Below are positions 8,562-16,848 of a stretch of DNA of 53,377 nucleotides, in pieces. The notes beneath the pieces are model-generated. The model saw only the letters and a program-made list of their open reading frames with translations. It had not been told where the DNA came from and did not search any database. The DNA comes from Candidatus Nanopelagicaceae bacterium (lineage in GTDB: Bacteria > Actinomycetota > Actinomycetes > Nanopelagicales > Nanopelagicaceae), in contig CANGLK010000006.1 of the NCBI GenBank assembly GCA_947454735.1, positions 1-53,377 of the forward strand, written 5' to 3'. Every line of letters begins with the position of its first letter. Positions within the stretch are counted from its first letter, which is position 1. Both the position numbers and the translations under genes were made by a program.

Positions 8562-9032
8562 ATGTGGATAAATTTTCACACAAAATACACTCAGTCTTAT
8601 TTTCTAACGCTGCGTGGTGATACTCCCCCTCCTGGTGATAAGTTTCCGGATGTGAGTAAAGAGAATTCAAGAATTATTAAAACAGTTTTGGCTACAACAA
8701 TCCTGCTCTCTATCGAATCTGCAATGGTTCTAGCACTTGCCCTCTACATGATCGCTCTCGGATTCACCCACGATAAAGAGTGGGCGCCATACCTTGGTGT
8801 AATCGTCTTTGCTCTTGCCGGATCTGCGGGCCTCTTTGCACTTGCTCGTGGAGTGAAGGCTGGGAAACGCTGGGCTAACTCCCCTGCAATCCTTGCTAAC
8901 TTAATTGCACTTGGCGTTGCGAAGTATCAATTTGAGGCCGGTTTATATTGGATGGCACTCCCGATCGCTCTTATGGCAATTGCGGTTGTTACTAGCCTCT
9001 TTATTAATATCAAGAATTCAGCGCAGAATTAA
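8562..9032 (+). CDS. Small integral membrane protein, unknown function
   Basis: 156 aa. After about 35 polar residues there are four hydrophobic segments (roughly 40-65, 75-93, 105-122 and 128-148) joined by short loops, including RGVKAGKRWANSPA. This is a layout seen in many small actinobacterial membrane proteins of unknown function. The start at 8562 is the longest; a GTG at 8652 just before SKENSRI would remove the odd N-terminus and is an alternative. It is divergent from tadA across 50 bp and its stop nearly touches the convergent SDR gene. Confidence 0.72.
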   Translation: MWINFHTKYTQSYFLTLRGDTPPPGDKFPDVSKENSRIIKTVLATTILLSIESAMVLALALYMIALGFTHDKEWAPYLGVIVFALAGSAGLFALARGVKAGKRWANSPAILANLIALGVAKYQFEAGLYWMALPIALMAIAVVTSLFINIKNSAQN

Positions 9033-9036
9033 TTAA

Positions 9037-9789
9037 CTACCAGGGAACAACCTTGTGATCCTCCCAGAGAACTCCTGTTGTGTTCTTTGCAAAGTCATCT
9101 GATGTTTTATCGAATTCACGAGTAGCAAGCCAGACCGCGGTCTCGGCACCTTCCTCTGCGCTTCGTGGCGCATCCGCACCGCCCATATCGGTGCGTGAAT
9201 GATTAGGACACATTGCATCGACCAGAACTCCTCGCGCACCTAGACCTGTCTCATGTGCAAGATTACGAACGAGTGCATTCACTCCAGCTTTACTAATTCT
9301 GTAGGGAGCAAGCCCTCCAGCATTTCCAGGTACTGACATTCGACCGAGGCATGCAGAGAAGATCACGATGCGGCCAATACGGGCTTCGACAATTGCAGGG
9401 GCAAGACGATTAACAATTTGAAATACAGAATCGAGATTGATTGACATTACTCGGCGCCATTCGGTATCAGTTGTCTTAAGTGTCTTTGACATCTTCTCGC
9501 TCATCACGCCATGAGCAAGTATCAAGTGAGTGATATTTGGATGTGTGGCTGCGATTGCTTCGAGTGCAGTAGATGTTGCTTCAGAATTTTCAAGATCAAT
9601 TGAGTATGCATCGACAGAGTGAGGGCTTCCATCCGAGAGAAGCGCTGCTCTCGTTTCAGAGAGTCGAGTTGAATCCTTGGCAATCAGGATCAGATTGAAA
9701 CCTTGCTTTCGAAGCGCCTTGGCTGTCTCCAATCCAAGACCACGACTTCCGCCCGTGATTAAAGCGAGATTTCGACCTGTCAGATTCAT
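9037..9789 (-). CDS. Short-chain dehydrogenase/reductase (SDR)
   Basis: 250-aa classical SDR. The Rossmann glycine motif TGGSRGLG is at residues 12-19. The catalytic region has serine in FSACLGRMS and the YRISK (YxxxK) pair, and the cofactor-supporting asparagine is probably in SINLDSVFQ. I chose ATG 9789 because GGGAGGG lies 7 nt upstream; an ATG at 9861 would add 24 residues without a good ribosome site. The motif order and the C-terminal CPNHSRTDMGG resemble carbonyl-reductase-like SDRs, but the substrate is unknown. Confidence 0.86.
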   Translation of the reverse strand: MNLTGRNLALITGGSRGLGLETAKALRKQGFNLILIAKDSTRLSETRAALLSDGSPHSVDAYSIDLENSEATSTALEAIAATHPNITHLILAHGVMSEKMSKTLKTTDTEWRRVMSINLDSVFQIVNRLAPAIVEARIGRIVIFSACLGRMSVPGNAGGLAPYRISKAGVNALVRNLAHETGLGARGVLVDAMCPNHSRTDMGGADAPRSAEEGAETAVWLATREFDKTSDDFAKNTTGVLWEDHKVVPW

Positions 9790-9961
9790 GGGCAAACCCT
9801 CCCAGCGCTTCACCTGCCCTGCCACTTCAAATCGATGAAATCCATTGAAAGTGTGCTCCATCTCGCGTCTCTAAGCCCCTTTTCACCATTTATATAGGTA
9901 CCCCTCAGCCGTTACTCTTAGCCTGCAGGTCGGTGGAAATGAGAACGCAAAGGAGCGCTCA

Positions 9962-12900
9962 GTGTCTTCAGGACAAGATTTCGGTGCAAATGATTGGCTC
10001 GTTGAAGAGATGCACGAGCGATACCAGGCAGATCAATCTTCAGTACCTGCAGAGTGGGTGACTTACTTCCAGAACAACCCAACGGCCGGTAAGCCTGCTG
10101 CCGCTCCAAGTGCAGGTGTTCCACCAACACCGAAGCCGGTTGTTGCCCCGAATATTTCGATGCCTGCCGCAAGCGCGCCGATTGCAGCTGCACCAGTTAC
10201 TCCAGCGCCAGTTGCCGCAGCTCCAGTCCAAACTCAACCTGTTGTCCGTGAAGTTGCACCAACACCGACAACTCCAGCACAGGCTGAAGTTAAGCCAGCT
10301 CCAACACTTGCAACACCAAGCGCCGCAACGATGGAACCACTTCGTGGAGTCGCAGGTCGTGTTGTGCAATCAATGGAAGCTTCTCTCACAGTTCCAACTG
10401 CAACATCTGTTCGCGCAATTCCTGCGAAGTTGATGATCGATAACCGCATTGTTATAAATAACCACCTTGCTCGCGGTCGCGGTGGAAAAGTTTCTTTCAC
10501 ACACATCATCGCTTATGCGATGATCAAGGCGATTCGCCAGATGCCAGAGATGAATGCATTCTTCGGTGAAGTAGATGGCAAGCCAGCTATTGGAAAGCCT
10601 GAGCACATCAACCTCGGTATTGCCATTGACTTGGCAAAGCCTGATGGAACACGACAGCTCTTGGTTCCATCAATCAAGGGATGCGAAGCACTGGATTTCG
10701 GTCAGTTCTGGGTTTCATATGAAGCGACTGTAAAGAAGGCTCGTACCGGAACACTCACCGTTGAAGATTACGCAGGAACAACAGTTTCACTGACAAACCC
10801 GGGGACAATCGGAACCGTTCACTCTGTTCCCCGTCTTGTTCAGGGCCAGGGCCTCATCATGGGCGTTGGCGCGATGGATTATCCAGCTGAATTCCAGGGC
10901 GCTTCAGAGGCAACTCTTGCACGTATGGCAATCAGCAAGGTTCTTACACTTACAAGTACTTATGATCACCGCGTTATTCAAGGCGCTCAATCAGGTGACT
11001 TCCTTCGTCGCATTCACGAACTTCTTCTCGGTGCTGAAGGTTTCTACGATGAAATCTTTACAGCGCTTCGTATTCCATACGAGCCAATTCGTTGGGCGCC
11101 AGACTTTGCAGTTACTAAGGATTCAGAGATTGATAAGACTGCACGCGTTCAGCAATTAATTGCTGCATATCGCACATGGGGCCACCTCATGGCAGATACA
11201 GATCCACTTGTTTACCGTCAGCGCACTCATCCTGATCTCGATGTGCAGACACATGGACTTACCTTGTGGGATCTCGATCGCGAATTCGCAACAGGTGGAT
11301 TCGGTGGAAAGGCTTTCCTTCCACTTCGCAAGATTCTCGGACTTCTTCGTGATTCATACTGTCGTTCAATCGGCGTTGAGTACATGTACATCTCTAACCC
11401 AGAAGAGCGTAAGTGGTTCCAAGATAATATTGAGAAGAAGTTTGAAAAGGTTGATCGCGAAGAGCAACTTCGTATTCTTCGTAAGCTCAATAGCGCAGAA
11501 GCATTTGAATCTTTCTTGCAGACAAAGTTTGTGGGACAGAAGCGCTTCTCACTCGAAGGCGGCGAATCAGTAATTCCATTGACTGATGCAATCGTTTCAG
11601 CTGCTGCAGAGCGCGGTCTCGATGAAGTATGTATCGGCATGCCACACCGTGGCCGCCTCAACATGCTTGCAAATATTGCGGGCAAGTCATCAGGTCAGAT
11701 CTTCCAGGAGTTCCAGGGACATTACGCAGAGAATGAAGTACACGGCTCTGGCGATGTGAAGTACCACTTGGGTACTGAAGGCGTCTTCACTGCAGGTTCT
11801 GGTGCGCAGACAAAGATCTATCTCGCAGCTAACCCATCTCACCTTGAAGCTGTAAACCCAGTACTTGAAGGCATTGTGCGTGCAAAGCAGGATCGCCTCA
11901 ATAACAAGGGCGCTTACTCTGTTCTTCCAATCTTGATGCATGGAGATGCTTCATTTGCCGGTCAAGGCGTCAACATGGAAGTACTTCAACTATCAGGTCT
12001 TGCTGGCTACCGCACAGGCGGAACAATCCACGTTGTCATCAACAATCAGGTTGGATTTACAACTTCACCGCATGCATCACGTACTGCCCGTTACTCAACT
12101 GATATTGCAAAGATGATTGAAGCTCCGGTCTTCCACGTTAACGGCGATGACCCAGAGGCATGCGTTCGTGTTGCACGCCTTGCATTTGAATATCGCCAAA
12201 CATTTAACAAGGATGTCGTTATCGACATGGTTTGCTACCGTCGTCGTGGACATAATGAAGGCGATGAGCCAGCATTCACTCAGCCACTTATGTACAAGTT
12301 GATCGGCGCAAAGCGCACAACACGTACCCTCTACACAGAGGCGCTCGTTGGCCGCGGTGACATCACTCCTGAAGAGGCGCAACAAGTTCAAGCTGAGTAC
12401 CAGGCAGAACTTGAATCTGTCTTTGCATCAGTTGCAAACCATGAGGTCGAGCACGATCCAAACTTTAAAGCGCCAGTTGCTCCTGCAGCTGAGGCGATTG
12501 CAACAGCTATCTCCGAGCCACTTGCACGCGAGATCGCAGCAACTCAAGTTGCAACTCCAGAAGGATTTACTCTCCACCCAAAGATGGCTCCACAGTTGGC
12601 AAAGCGTCCAGAGATGCTCAATGATGGAACAATCGATTGGTCTATGGGTGAACTCCTTGCATTCGGTTCAATCCTCAAGGAAGGCCATCCAATTCGTTTG
12701 GCTGGACAGGATTCACGTCGTGGAACATTCTCAAACCGTCACGCTGTAATTGTTGATGCAGAGAATGCAAATGAATGGACACCGCTTCGCTCAATGATTC
12801 AAGATGAGAACCAATTCTTCGTCGTTGACTCCCTTCTTAGCGAATATGCAGCTTTAGGCTTTGAATATGGCTATTCAGTTGTTCGCCCCGAAGCACTTGT

Positions 12901-13660
12901 CATGTGGGAAGGCCAGTTCGGTGACTTCGTTAACGGAGCACAGACTGTCGTCGATGAGTTCATCTCATCCGCACTCCAGAAATGGGGCGAGCGTTCATCA
13001 GTAGTTCTCTTGCTTCCACATGGTTATGAAGGTCAAGGCCCAGATCACTCATCAGCACGAATCGAGCGCTTCTTGCAGCTCTGCGCTGAGAACAATATGA
13101 CTGTTGCACAGCCATCATCACCAGCTTCTTACTTCCACTTGTTGCGTTGGCACGTTGCTAACCCAACTCGTCGACCAATGGTTGTCTTCACACCGAAGTC
13201 GATGTTGCGCCTCAAGGCTGCAGCATCACAGCTCGCTGATTTCACAAGCGGAACATTCCGCCCAGTAATCGGCGATGAGAAGGTCACTAACGCATCACGC
13301 CTCATCTTCTGTTCAGGCAAGATCTATCACGATCTCGTTGCAGAGCGAGAGAAGCTTGGCGAGAACACAACTGCGATTGTTCGCGTTGAACTTCTCTATC
13401 CACTTCCCATCGATGCAATGCGCGAGGAAGCTGCAAAGCATCCAAATGCAAACCTTCTCTGGGTTCAGGATGAGCCAGCAAACCAAGGTCCATGGCCACA
13501 TATTGCACTTCGCACATCCGAGGCTCTTGGCGGTCGCGCAATTGATGATCGTGTATTCCGTCGCGTTTCACGTCGCTCAACAGCATCACCTGCAACTGGT
13601 AACCACCACTTGCACGAGGAAGAGCTGAAGGCGCTGCTACAGGAAGCCTTCACTCGATAG
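9962..13660 (+). CDS. kgd: Multifunctional 2-oxoglutarate metabolism enzyme (Kgd/SucA)
   Basis: 1232-aa actinobacterial fusion enzyme of the TCA cycle: an E1o 2-oxoglutarate decarboxylase/dehydrogenase joined to an N-terminal E2-like succinyltransferase domain. The first 35 residues (DWLVEEMHERYQ and on) match the E1o N-terminal motif. An Ala/Pro-rich linker follows (about 40-120) and replaces a lipoyl domain. The acyltransferase active-site motif DHRVIQG is near 335. The thiamine-diphosphate/Mg motif GDASFAGQG is near 660 and HGYEGQGPDHSS near 1020. GTG is the start, with AAAGGAG 6 nt upstream. The size matches mycobacterial Kgd (about 1230 aa). In mycobacteria this enzyme is inhibited by GarA; no GarA gene is in this window. 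Confidence 0.97.
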   Translation: MSSGQDFGANDWLVEEMHERYQADQSSVPAEWVTYFQNNPTAGKPAAAPSAGVPPTPKPVVAPNISMPAASAPIAAAPVTPAPVAAAPVQTQPVVREVAPTPTTPAQAEVKPAPTLATPSAATMEPLRGVAGRVVQSMEASLTVPTATSVRAIPAKLMIDNRIVINNHLARGRGGKVSFTHIIAYAMIKAIRQMPEMNAFFGEVDGKPAIGKPEHINLGIAIDLAKPDGTRQLLVPSIKGCEALDFGQFWVSYEATVKKARTGTLTVEDYAGTTVSLTNPGTIGTVHSVPRLVQGQGLIMGVGAMDYPAEFQGASEATLARMAISKVLTLTSTYDHRVIQGAQSGDFLRRIHELLLGAEGFYDEIFTALRIPYEPIRWAPDFAVTKDSEIDKTARVQQLIAAYRTWGHLMADTDPLVYRQRTHPDLDVQTHGLTLWDLDREFATGGFGGKAFLPLRKILGLLRDSYCRSIGVEYMYISNPEERKWFQDNIEKKFEKVDREEQLRILRKLNSAEAFESFLQTKFVGQKRFSLEGGESVIPLTDAIVSAAAERGLDEVCIGMPHRGRLNMLANIAGKSSGQIFQEFQGHYAENEVHGSGDVKYHLGTEGVFTAGSGAQTKIYLAANPSHLEAVNPVLEGIVRAKQDRLNNKGAYSVLPILMHGDASFAGQGVNMEVLQLSGLAGYRTGGTIHVVINNQVGFTTSPHASRTARYSTDIAKMIEAPVFHVNGDDPEACVRVARLAFEYRQTFNKDVVIDMVCYRRRGHNEGDEPAFTQPLMYKLIGAKRTTRTLYTEALVGRGDITPEEAQQVQAEYQAELESVFASVANHEVEHDPNFKAPVAPAAEAIATAISEPLAREIAATQVATPEGFTLHPKMAPQLAKRPEMLNDGTIDWSMGELLAFGSILKEGHPIRLAGQDSRRGTFSNRHAVIVDAENANEWTPLRSMIQDENQFFVVDSLLSEYAALGFEYGYSVVRPEALVMWEGQFGDFVNGAQTVVDEFISSALQKWGERSSVVLLLPHGYEGQGPDHSSARIERFLQLCAENNMTVAQPSSPASYFHLLRWHVANPTRRPMVVFTPKSMLRLKAAASQLADFTSGTFRPVIGDEKVTNASRLIFCSGKIYHDLVAEREKLGENTTAIVRVELLYPLPIDAMREEAAKHPNANLLWVQDEPANQGPWPHIALRTSEALGGRAIDDRVFRRVSRRSTASPATGNHHLHEEELKALLQEAFTR

Positions 13661-13675
13661 AGAGTTAAAGAAAAG

Positions 13676-13725
13676 AACCCCGGCTCAAGATTCCTTTTTG
13701 GAAGCGGAGCCGGGGTTTTTCTTTT
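13676..13725. terminator. Strong, probably bidirectional intrinsic terminator after kgd
   Basis: An 11-bp perfect stem pairs AACCCCGGCTC (13676-13686) with GAGCCGGGGTT (13707-13717) around a 20-nt loop, followed by TTTTTCTTTT on the plus strand. On the minus strand the other side reads GGGGTTCTTTTCTTT, so it can also stop transcripts coming from sodX. It sits exactly between the convergent kgd and sodX. Confidence 0.93.
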
Positions 13726-13728
13726 GAA

Positions 13729-14091
13729 CTACTTCTTCTTACGAACTCGAGAAATAATCTTTGCCTGTACAGAAACTGCGGGTAGCCATCCCCATTCGCG
13801 TGAGTCAGTTCCTTCAGGGTTATCACTGCTGACAAATATCTGATTAGCTTGATGGCGAATTTCAGAGATCCTCTTTATATAGAAGATGCCGGGATATTCA
13901 GGGCGCTCAATTACAACTACATCCCCAACGGTGACTCGATCACCAAAGATGTTGCCCAAGATTGTCATTGGCACGAATCCGCTGGATTTCAAGGCGTAAT
14001 TGCCCCAATGTGCCATCAACCAATCCCCCGGCGCATATGTGGGGAGCATTGATTCACCCTCTACGAGTACAGTCGAGAATTTCTTGCTCAT
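13729..14091 (-). CDS. sodX: Nickel superoxide dismutase maturation protease SodX (S26-like)
   Basis: 120 aa from ATG 14091. Small signal-peptidase-like serine protease that trims the Ni-SOD propeptide so that His1 can bind nickel. The catalytic serine is S14 in EGESMLPT, and the general-base lysine is in IFYIKRI. The final box is SSDNPEGTDSREWGWLPA, as in the S26 family, but there is no strong membrane anchor, as expected for SodX. TAGACT at 14104-14099, a 7-nt gap and this ATG indicate a leaderless mRNA. An ATG 6 codons upstream overlaps that promoter and is less likely. It is divergent from its substrate gene sodN. Confidence 0.9.
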   Translation of the reverse strand: MSKKFSTVLVEGESMLPTYAPGDWLMAHWGNYALKSSGFVPMTILGNIFGDRVTVGDVVVIERPEYPGIFYIKRISEIRHQANQIFVSSDNPEGTDSREWGWLPAVSVQAKIISRVRKKK

Positions 14092-14130
14092 AAGGTGCAG
14101 TCTAGGCATGGCTCGACTAATCTTTGAACC
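14092..14130. promoter_or_regulatory. 39-bp divergent leaderless promoter region of sodX and sodN
   Basis: For sodX (minus): TAGACT at 14104-14099, spacer of 7, then ATG. For sodN (plus): TAATCT at 14118-14123, spacer of 7, then ATG at 14131. The two -10 boxes face away from each other, 13 bp apart. No Shine-Dalgarno precedes either start. Any nickel- or iron-responsive operator would have to sit in this gap or inside the coding sequences; I see no clear palindrome. Confidence 0.7.
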
Positions 14131-14541
14131 ATGAGAAACCTACTAACAACAATCTTGGCACCAAAGACAACTGTCCTCGCTCACTGCGATCTCCCATGTG
14201 GCGTCTATGACCCAGCACAGGCTCGCATTGAAGCGCTCTCTGTTAAGGCTTGCATGGAGAAGTACGCAGCTAATACAGATGTTGATTTCCGTTCACGCTC
14301 TGTTGCAATCAAAGAAGAGCGTTCACATGCAGTCAAGGATCACCTCTGGGTTCTCTGGACTGATTACTTCAAGGCTCCTCACTTCGAGAAGTACCCACAG
14401 CTTCACACACTCTTCAATGAGGCGACAAAGCTTGCCGGTGCTGCTGGAACAAAGGGCACACAGGATGTTGCAGTTGCAGATTCATTGATCGCAAAGATCG
14501 ATGAGATTGCAGCAATCTTCTGGGAGACAAAGAAGGCGTAA
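14131..14541 (+). CDS. sodN: Nickel superoxide dismutase
   Basis: 136-aa precursor of Ni-SOD, which dismutates superoxide to peroxide and oxygen. The nickel hook HCDLPCGVYDP is at 18-28; after removal of 17 residues the mature N-terminus is His1-Cys2-Asp-Leu-Pro-Cys6, the exact nickel ligand set. The mature length is 119 aa, close to the Streptomyces enzyme. The propeptide MRNLLTTILAPKTTVLA is short and fits cleavage by the SodX encoded next door. The transcript appears leaderless. Confidence 0.98.
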   Translation: MRNLLTTILAPKTTVLAHCDLPCGVYDPAQARIEALSVKACMEKYAANTDVDFRSRSVAIKEERSHAVKDHLWVLWTDYFKAPHFEKYPQLHTLFNEATKLAGAAGTKGTQDVAVADSLIAKIDEIAAIFWETKKA

Positions 14542-14574
14542 TCGCCTCTCTCGTTTAATACAAAAAGATTTGAG

Positions 14575-14982
14575 CTAGTTTCTTAAGAGCTCTTCAGCGG
14601 CAGTGCGTGCGAGGAAAGTTACTCGCTCCACTGTCGCTCTTTTTATTTCAGCTTGGGCGATATGGCGATCACTTTGATAGATATCGCACTGGAAAGTTAA
14701 TTCACGGCCATCAATAGAGCTGCACCGTGCATTTGCGCGGAGTTCATCGCCAACTTGTGCTGATGCTAAAAGTTCGATTGTTGCAGAGAGCAGAAAAGTA
14801 GTCTCGCCATTATCGAGATACTCGCTGAGCGCCGCAATTGTTGCTGACTCCATCGCATGCAATAAATGTGAAGCAGCTACTACAGGGAGCTCAGAGAGAC
14901 CCATCGCTAAAGCAGTATCGCCGGGGCGCACAGTCATTACTGAGAAGCCCACCGCTCCTAAGACTTCATCAACGGGTTTCAT
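14575..14982 (-). CDS. Thioesterase-like hot-dog fold protein
   Basis: 135 aa from ATG 14982, which lies 14 nt inside the end of the anti-sigma gene. A segment resembling fluoroacetyl-CoA-thioesterase (FlK)-like proteins runs from VRPGDTALAMGLSELPVVA through HLLHAMESATIAALSEYLD to TTFLLSATIELLASAQVGD. The catalytic His of FlK-type enzymes seems replaced in the SATIELLAS segment, so activity is uncertain. Likely co-transcribed with sigR-rsrA, which hints at a stress-linked role (inference). The longer reading from 15069 runs deep into rsrA and is less likely. Confidence 0.7.
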   Translation of the reverse strand: MKPVDEVLGAVGFSVMTVRPGDTALAMGLSELPVVAASHLLHAMESATIAALSEYLDNGETTFLLSATIELLASAQVGDELRANARCSSIDGRELTFQCDIYQSDRHIAQAEIKRATVERVTFLARTAAEELLRN

Positions 14983-15370
14983 CGGGATCCTGATCGATAA
15001 AGTGCTGAATATGGGTCTGTTCAATCTGAATTTCGCGGTGTTCGATATTGCCAAACTCATCAATTTCAATGGAAATCTCAGTCATGCTGAACTGTGTAAC
15101 AACCTCAGTAGCCCCTGCCATCTGTGCACGAAGTTGGCGATGGATAGCTTCGTGAAGATCTTCTGGAGCACGTTCGTTACATGTACGGCGAAGAGTCTCT
15201 TGCAATAAATCATGCATAGCGCGCTCGTGAGCAATCTCAGTTGTACATGGAAGACATGTGCTGATGTGCTCTTCGATTGCAGAACGCTGAGGAAGCTGTT
15301 CTAGCTCACCTTCAATAATAAAGATGACCGATGAGAGAACATCGCCGCATTGAATCTCGATATAACTCAT
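14969..15370 (-). CDS. rsrA: Redox-sensing zinc anti-sigma factor RsrA/RshA-like
   Basis: 133 aa. The zinc-binding anti-sigma (ZAS) motif is H35-x3-C39-x2-C42 in [10 protein letters not shown], with an early cysteine at C8 that would complete the site. Oxidation of such cysteines releases the partner sigma factor. It overlaps the sigma gene by 4 nt (ATGA), the classical arrangement for this pair. The C-terminal part (about 85-133) is acidic, more extended than a minimal RsrA and of unknown function. Confidence 0.9.
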   Translation of the reverse strand: MSYIEIQCGDVLSSVIFIIEGELEQLPQRSAIEEHISTCLPCTTEIAHERAMHDLLQETLRRTCNERAPEDLHEAIHRQLRAQMAGATEVVTQFSMTEISIEIDEFGNIEHREIQIEQTHIQHFIDQDPDETR

Positions 15371-16050
15371 TCTTCAATCACCCCGCCTTCACTCTCGAGG
15401 GTATCTTCAGCCAGCGCATCTGTTGCAGCTAGCTTCTTTGCTGCAGATACCGCCTTCTTCGAAGTCGCCACTGAATAACCAAGCTCTTTTGCGTAATCGG
15501 CTAACTTCTCGCGCAATTGCTTGCGACCACGGTGAAGTCGTGACATAACTGTGCCACCGGGAACACCGACAATCTCTGCAATCTCTTTATAAGAAAAACC
15601 CTCGACATCTGCAAGGTAGACAACCATTCGGAACTCTTCAGGAATCTCTTGAAGTGCGCGTTTGATATCGCTATCAGGAAGATTCTCTAGCGCCTCTGCC
15701 TCGGCTGACTTACCGAGATCACTTGTATGAGATTGCGCCTGAGCAAGCTGCCAATCTTCAAGTTCTGCCTGCGCAACTTGCGGGCGGCGCTGATCCTTGC
15801 GATATGTATTGATAAATGTTGTAGTCAGGACTCGATAGAGCCAGGCGCGCAGGTTTGTACCCTCTTCAAATTGATGAAAGGAGGTAAATGCCTTGAGGTA
15901 GGTATCTTGCACTAAATCACGAGCATCTTCTGGATTCTTTGTATAGCGAAGAGCTGCTGAATAGAGCTGATCTGTGAAGGCAAGGGCATCGCGCTCGAAC
16001 CGAATGGTGCGATCGGCCGCGCTCTCTAGAACTAAATCCTTCGATGTCAT
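15367..16050 (-). CDS. sigR: ECF RNA polymerase sigma factor SigR/SigH family
   Basis: 227 aa from ATG 16050. Region 2 spans [23 protein letters not shown] to [24 protein letters not shown]; region 4 contains [30 protein letters not shown]. Both match the SigR/SigH/SigE12 group controlling thiol-oxidative stress genes in actinobacteria. I prefer 16050 because TAGGAT (16063-16058) lies 7 nt upstream, giving a leaderless mRNA; the ATG at 16059 overlaps this box. No clear SigR-type GGAAT/GTT promoter is visible upstream, so autoregulation is not supported by eye. Confidence 0.93.
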   Translation of the reverse strand: MTSKDLVLESAADRTIRFERDALAFTDQLYSAALRYTKNPEDARDLVQDTYLKAFTSFHQFEEGTNLRAWLYRVLTTTFINTYRKDQRRPQVAQAELEDWQLAQAQSHTSDLGKSAEAEALENLPDSDIKRALQEIPEEFRMVVYLADVEGFSYKEIAEIVGVPGGTVMSRLHRGRKQLREKLADYAKELGYSVATSKKAVSAAKKLAATDALAEDTLESEGGVIEE

Positions 16051-16086
16051 TGCAATCATCCTAACCCGAGAAGGCTGGGGTTTCTA

Positions 16087-16818
16087 TTAGAAAAGTGTTT
16101 CGGGCTCTCCGAGTTCAATCTCTTCAATGATTCCGGGGCCGTTGTTGGCAACCATATTTACCCGTGGCGAGACGGGACGGGTAATCAAACCTGCGGCGGG
16201 CTCATCATTGGCCATCAAACTTTGAAGGTGGGCAATCTCGCGATGGGTCGGGTCGAGCCACTCTTGCCAACGATCACGAGGCATAAAGACAGGCATTCGA
16301 CTATGGATTGTCGCTAACTCTCCTACCGCTTCACGAGTAATAATCGATGCGCTCTGAATCTCTTCGCCGCTCTCACTTCGCCAAGTACTCCAGATACCTG
16401 CAATCGACAGAGGTAATCCGCTTTCGCTTGTGATGTAGAAGGGTTGCTTCGGTGGATATTTTCCGAGAGAGGTCGCCCATTCGTAATAACCGGTTACGGG
16501 AATTAAACACCGTGATGTTCGAAATGCATCGCGAAATGTTGGCTTCTCATGAATTGATTCACTTCGTGCATTGATTGCATGTGACTGTCCAGCACGCGCA
16601 TCAGCGAAGTTCTTCTGCCATGGTGCAATCAATCCCCACGATGCTGTATCGAGAACTCTCTCGTGGCTATCGCGATCGCGATCCTTGACGATATAAATCT
16701 CATTGGTGGGGGCAACGTTCCAATTGAGAGGCAGCGTTGGATTTGAGTCATTCTCAACGAGGTTAAAGAAGGCGACTATCTCTTCTTGGCTCTGAGCCAT
16801 CGCATAACGCCCGCACAT
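16087..16818 (-). CDS. SRAP (YedK/HMCES) abasic-site DNA-protein crosslinking protein
   Basis: 243 aa. SRAP proteins form a covalent link to abasic sites in single-stranded DNA through the catalytic Cys2. The start MCGRYAM puts the cysteine at position 2 after Met removal. Other conserved boxes are WGLIAPWQ, HAINARSESI, CLIPVTGYYEW (with the catalytic Glu) and HSRMPVFMPRD (with the catalytic His). A near-consensus TACAAT at 16830-16825 and a 6-nt spacer precede the ATG, so the mRNA is probably leaderless. It is divergent from aroA. Confidence 0.95.
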   Translation of the reverse strand: MCGRYAMAQSQEEIVAFFNLVENDSNPTLPLNWNVAPTNEIYIVKDRDRDSHERVLDTASWGLIAPWQKNFADARAGQSHAINARSESIHEKPTFRDAFRTSRCLIPVTGYYEWATSLGKYPPKQPFYITSESGLPLSIAGIWSTWRSESGEEIQSASIITREAVGELATIHSRMPVFMPRDRWQEWLDPTHREIAHLQSLMANDEPAAGLITRPVSPRVNMVANNGPGIIEEIELGEPETLF

Positions 16819-16848
16819 ATCGAAATTGTAACGGGGTACGATTCACCT
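16819..16848. promoter_or_regulatory. 30-bp divergent leaderless promoter region between the SRAP gene and aroA
   Basis: Minus strand: TACAAT at 16830-16825, spacer TTCGAT, ATG at 16818. Plus strand: TACGAT at 16837-16842, spacer TCACCT, ATG at 16849. Only 6 bp separate the two -10 boxes, so two polymerases could not bind at once. The -35 regions of each promoter would lie inside the other gene. Confidence 0.75.

Noticed and set aside
10040-13653. Many ORFs on both strands within kgd
   Set aside because: They are shadows of the long kgd gene and show no domains or translation signals.
16786-16848. Extended aroA start at 16786
   Set aside because: It would cover the -10 element and overlap the divergent SRAP gene; ATG 16849 fits the family length and promoter spacing.
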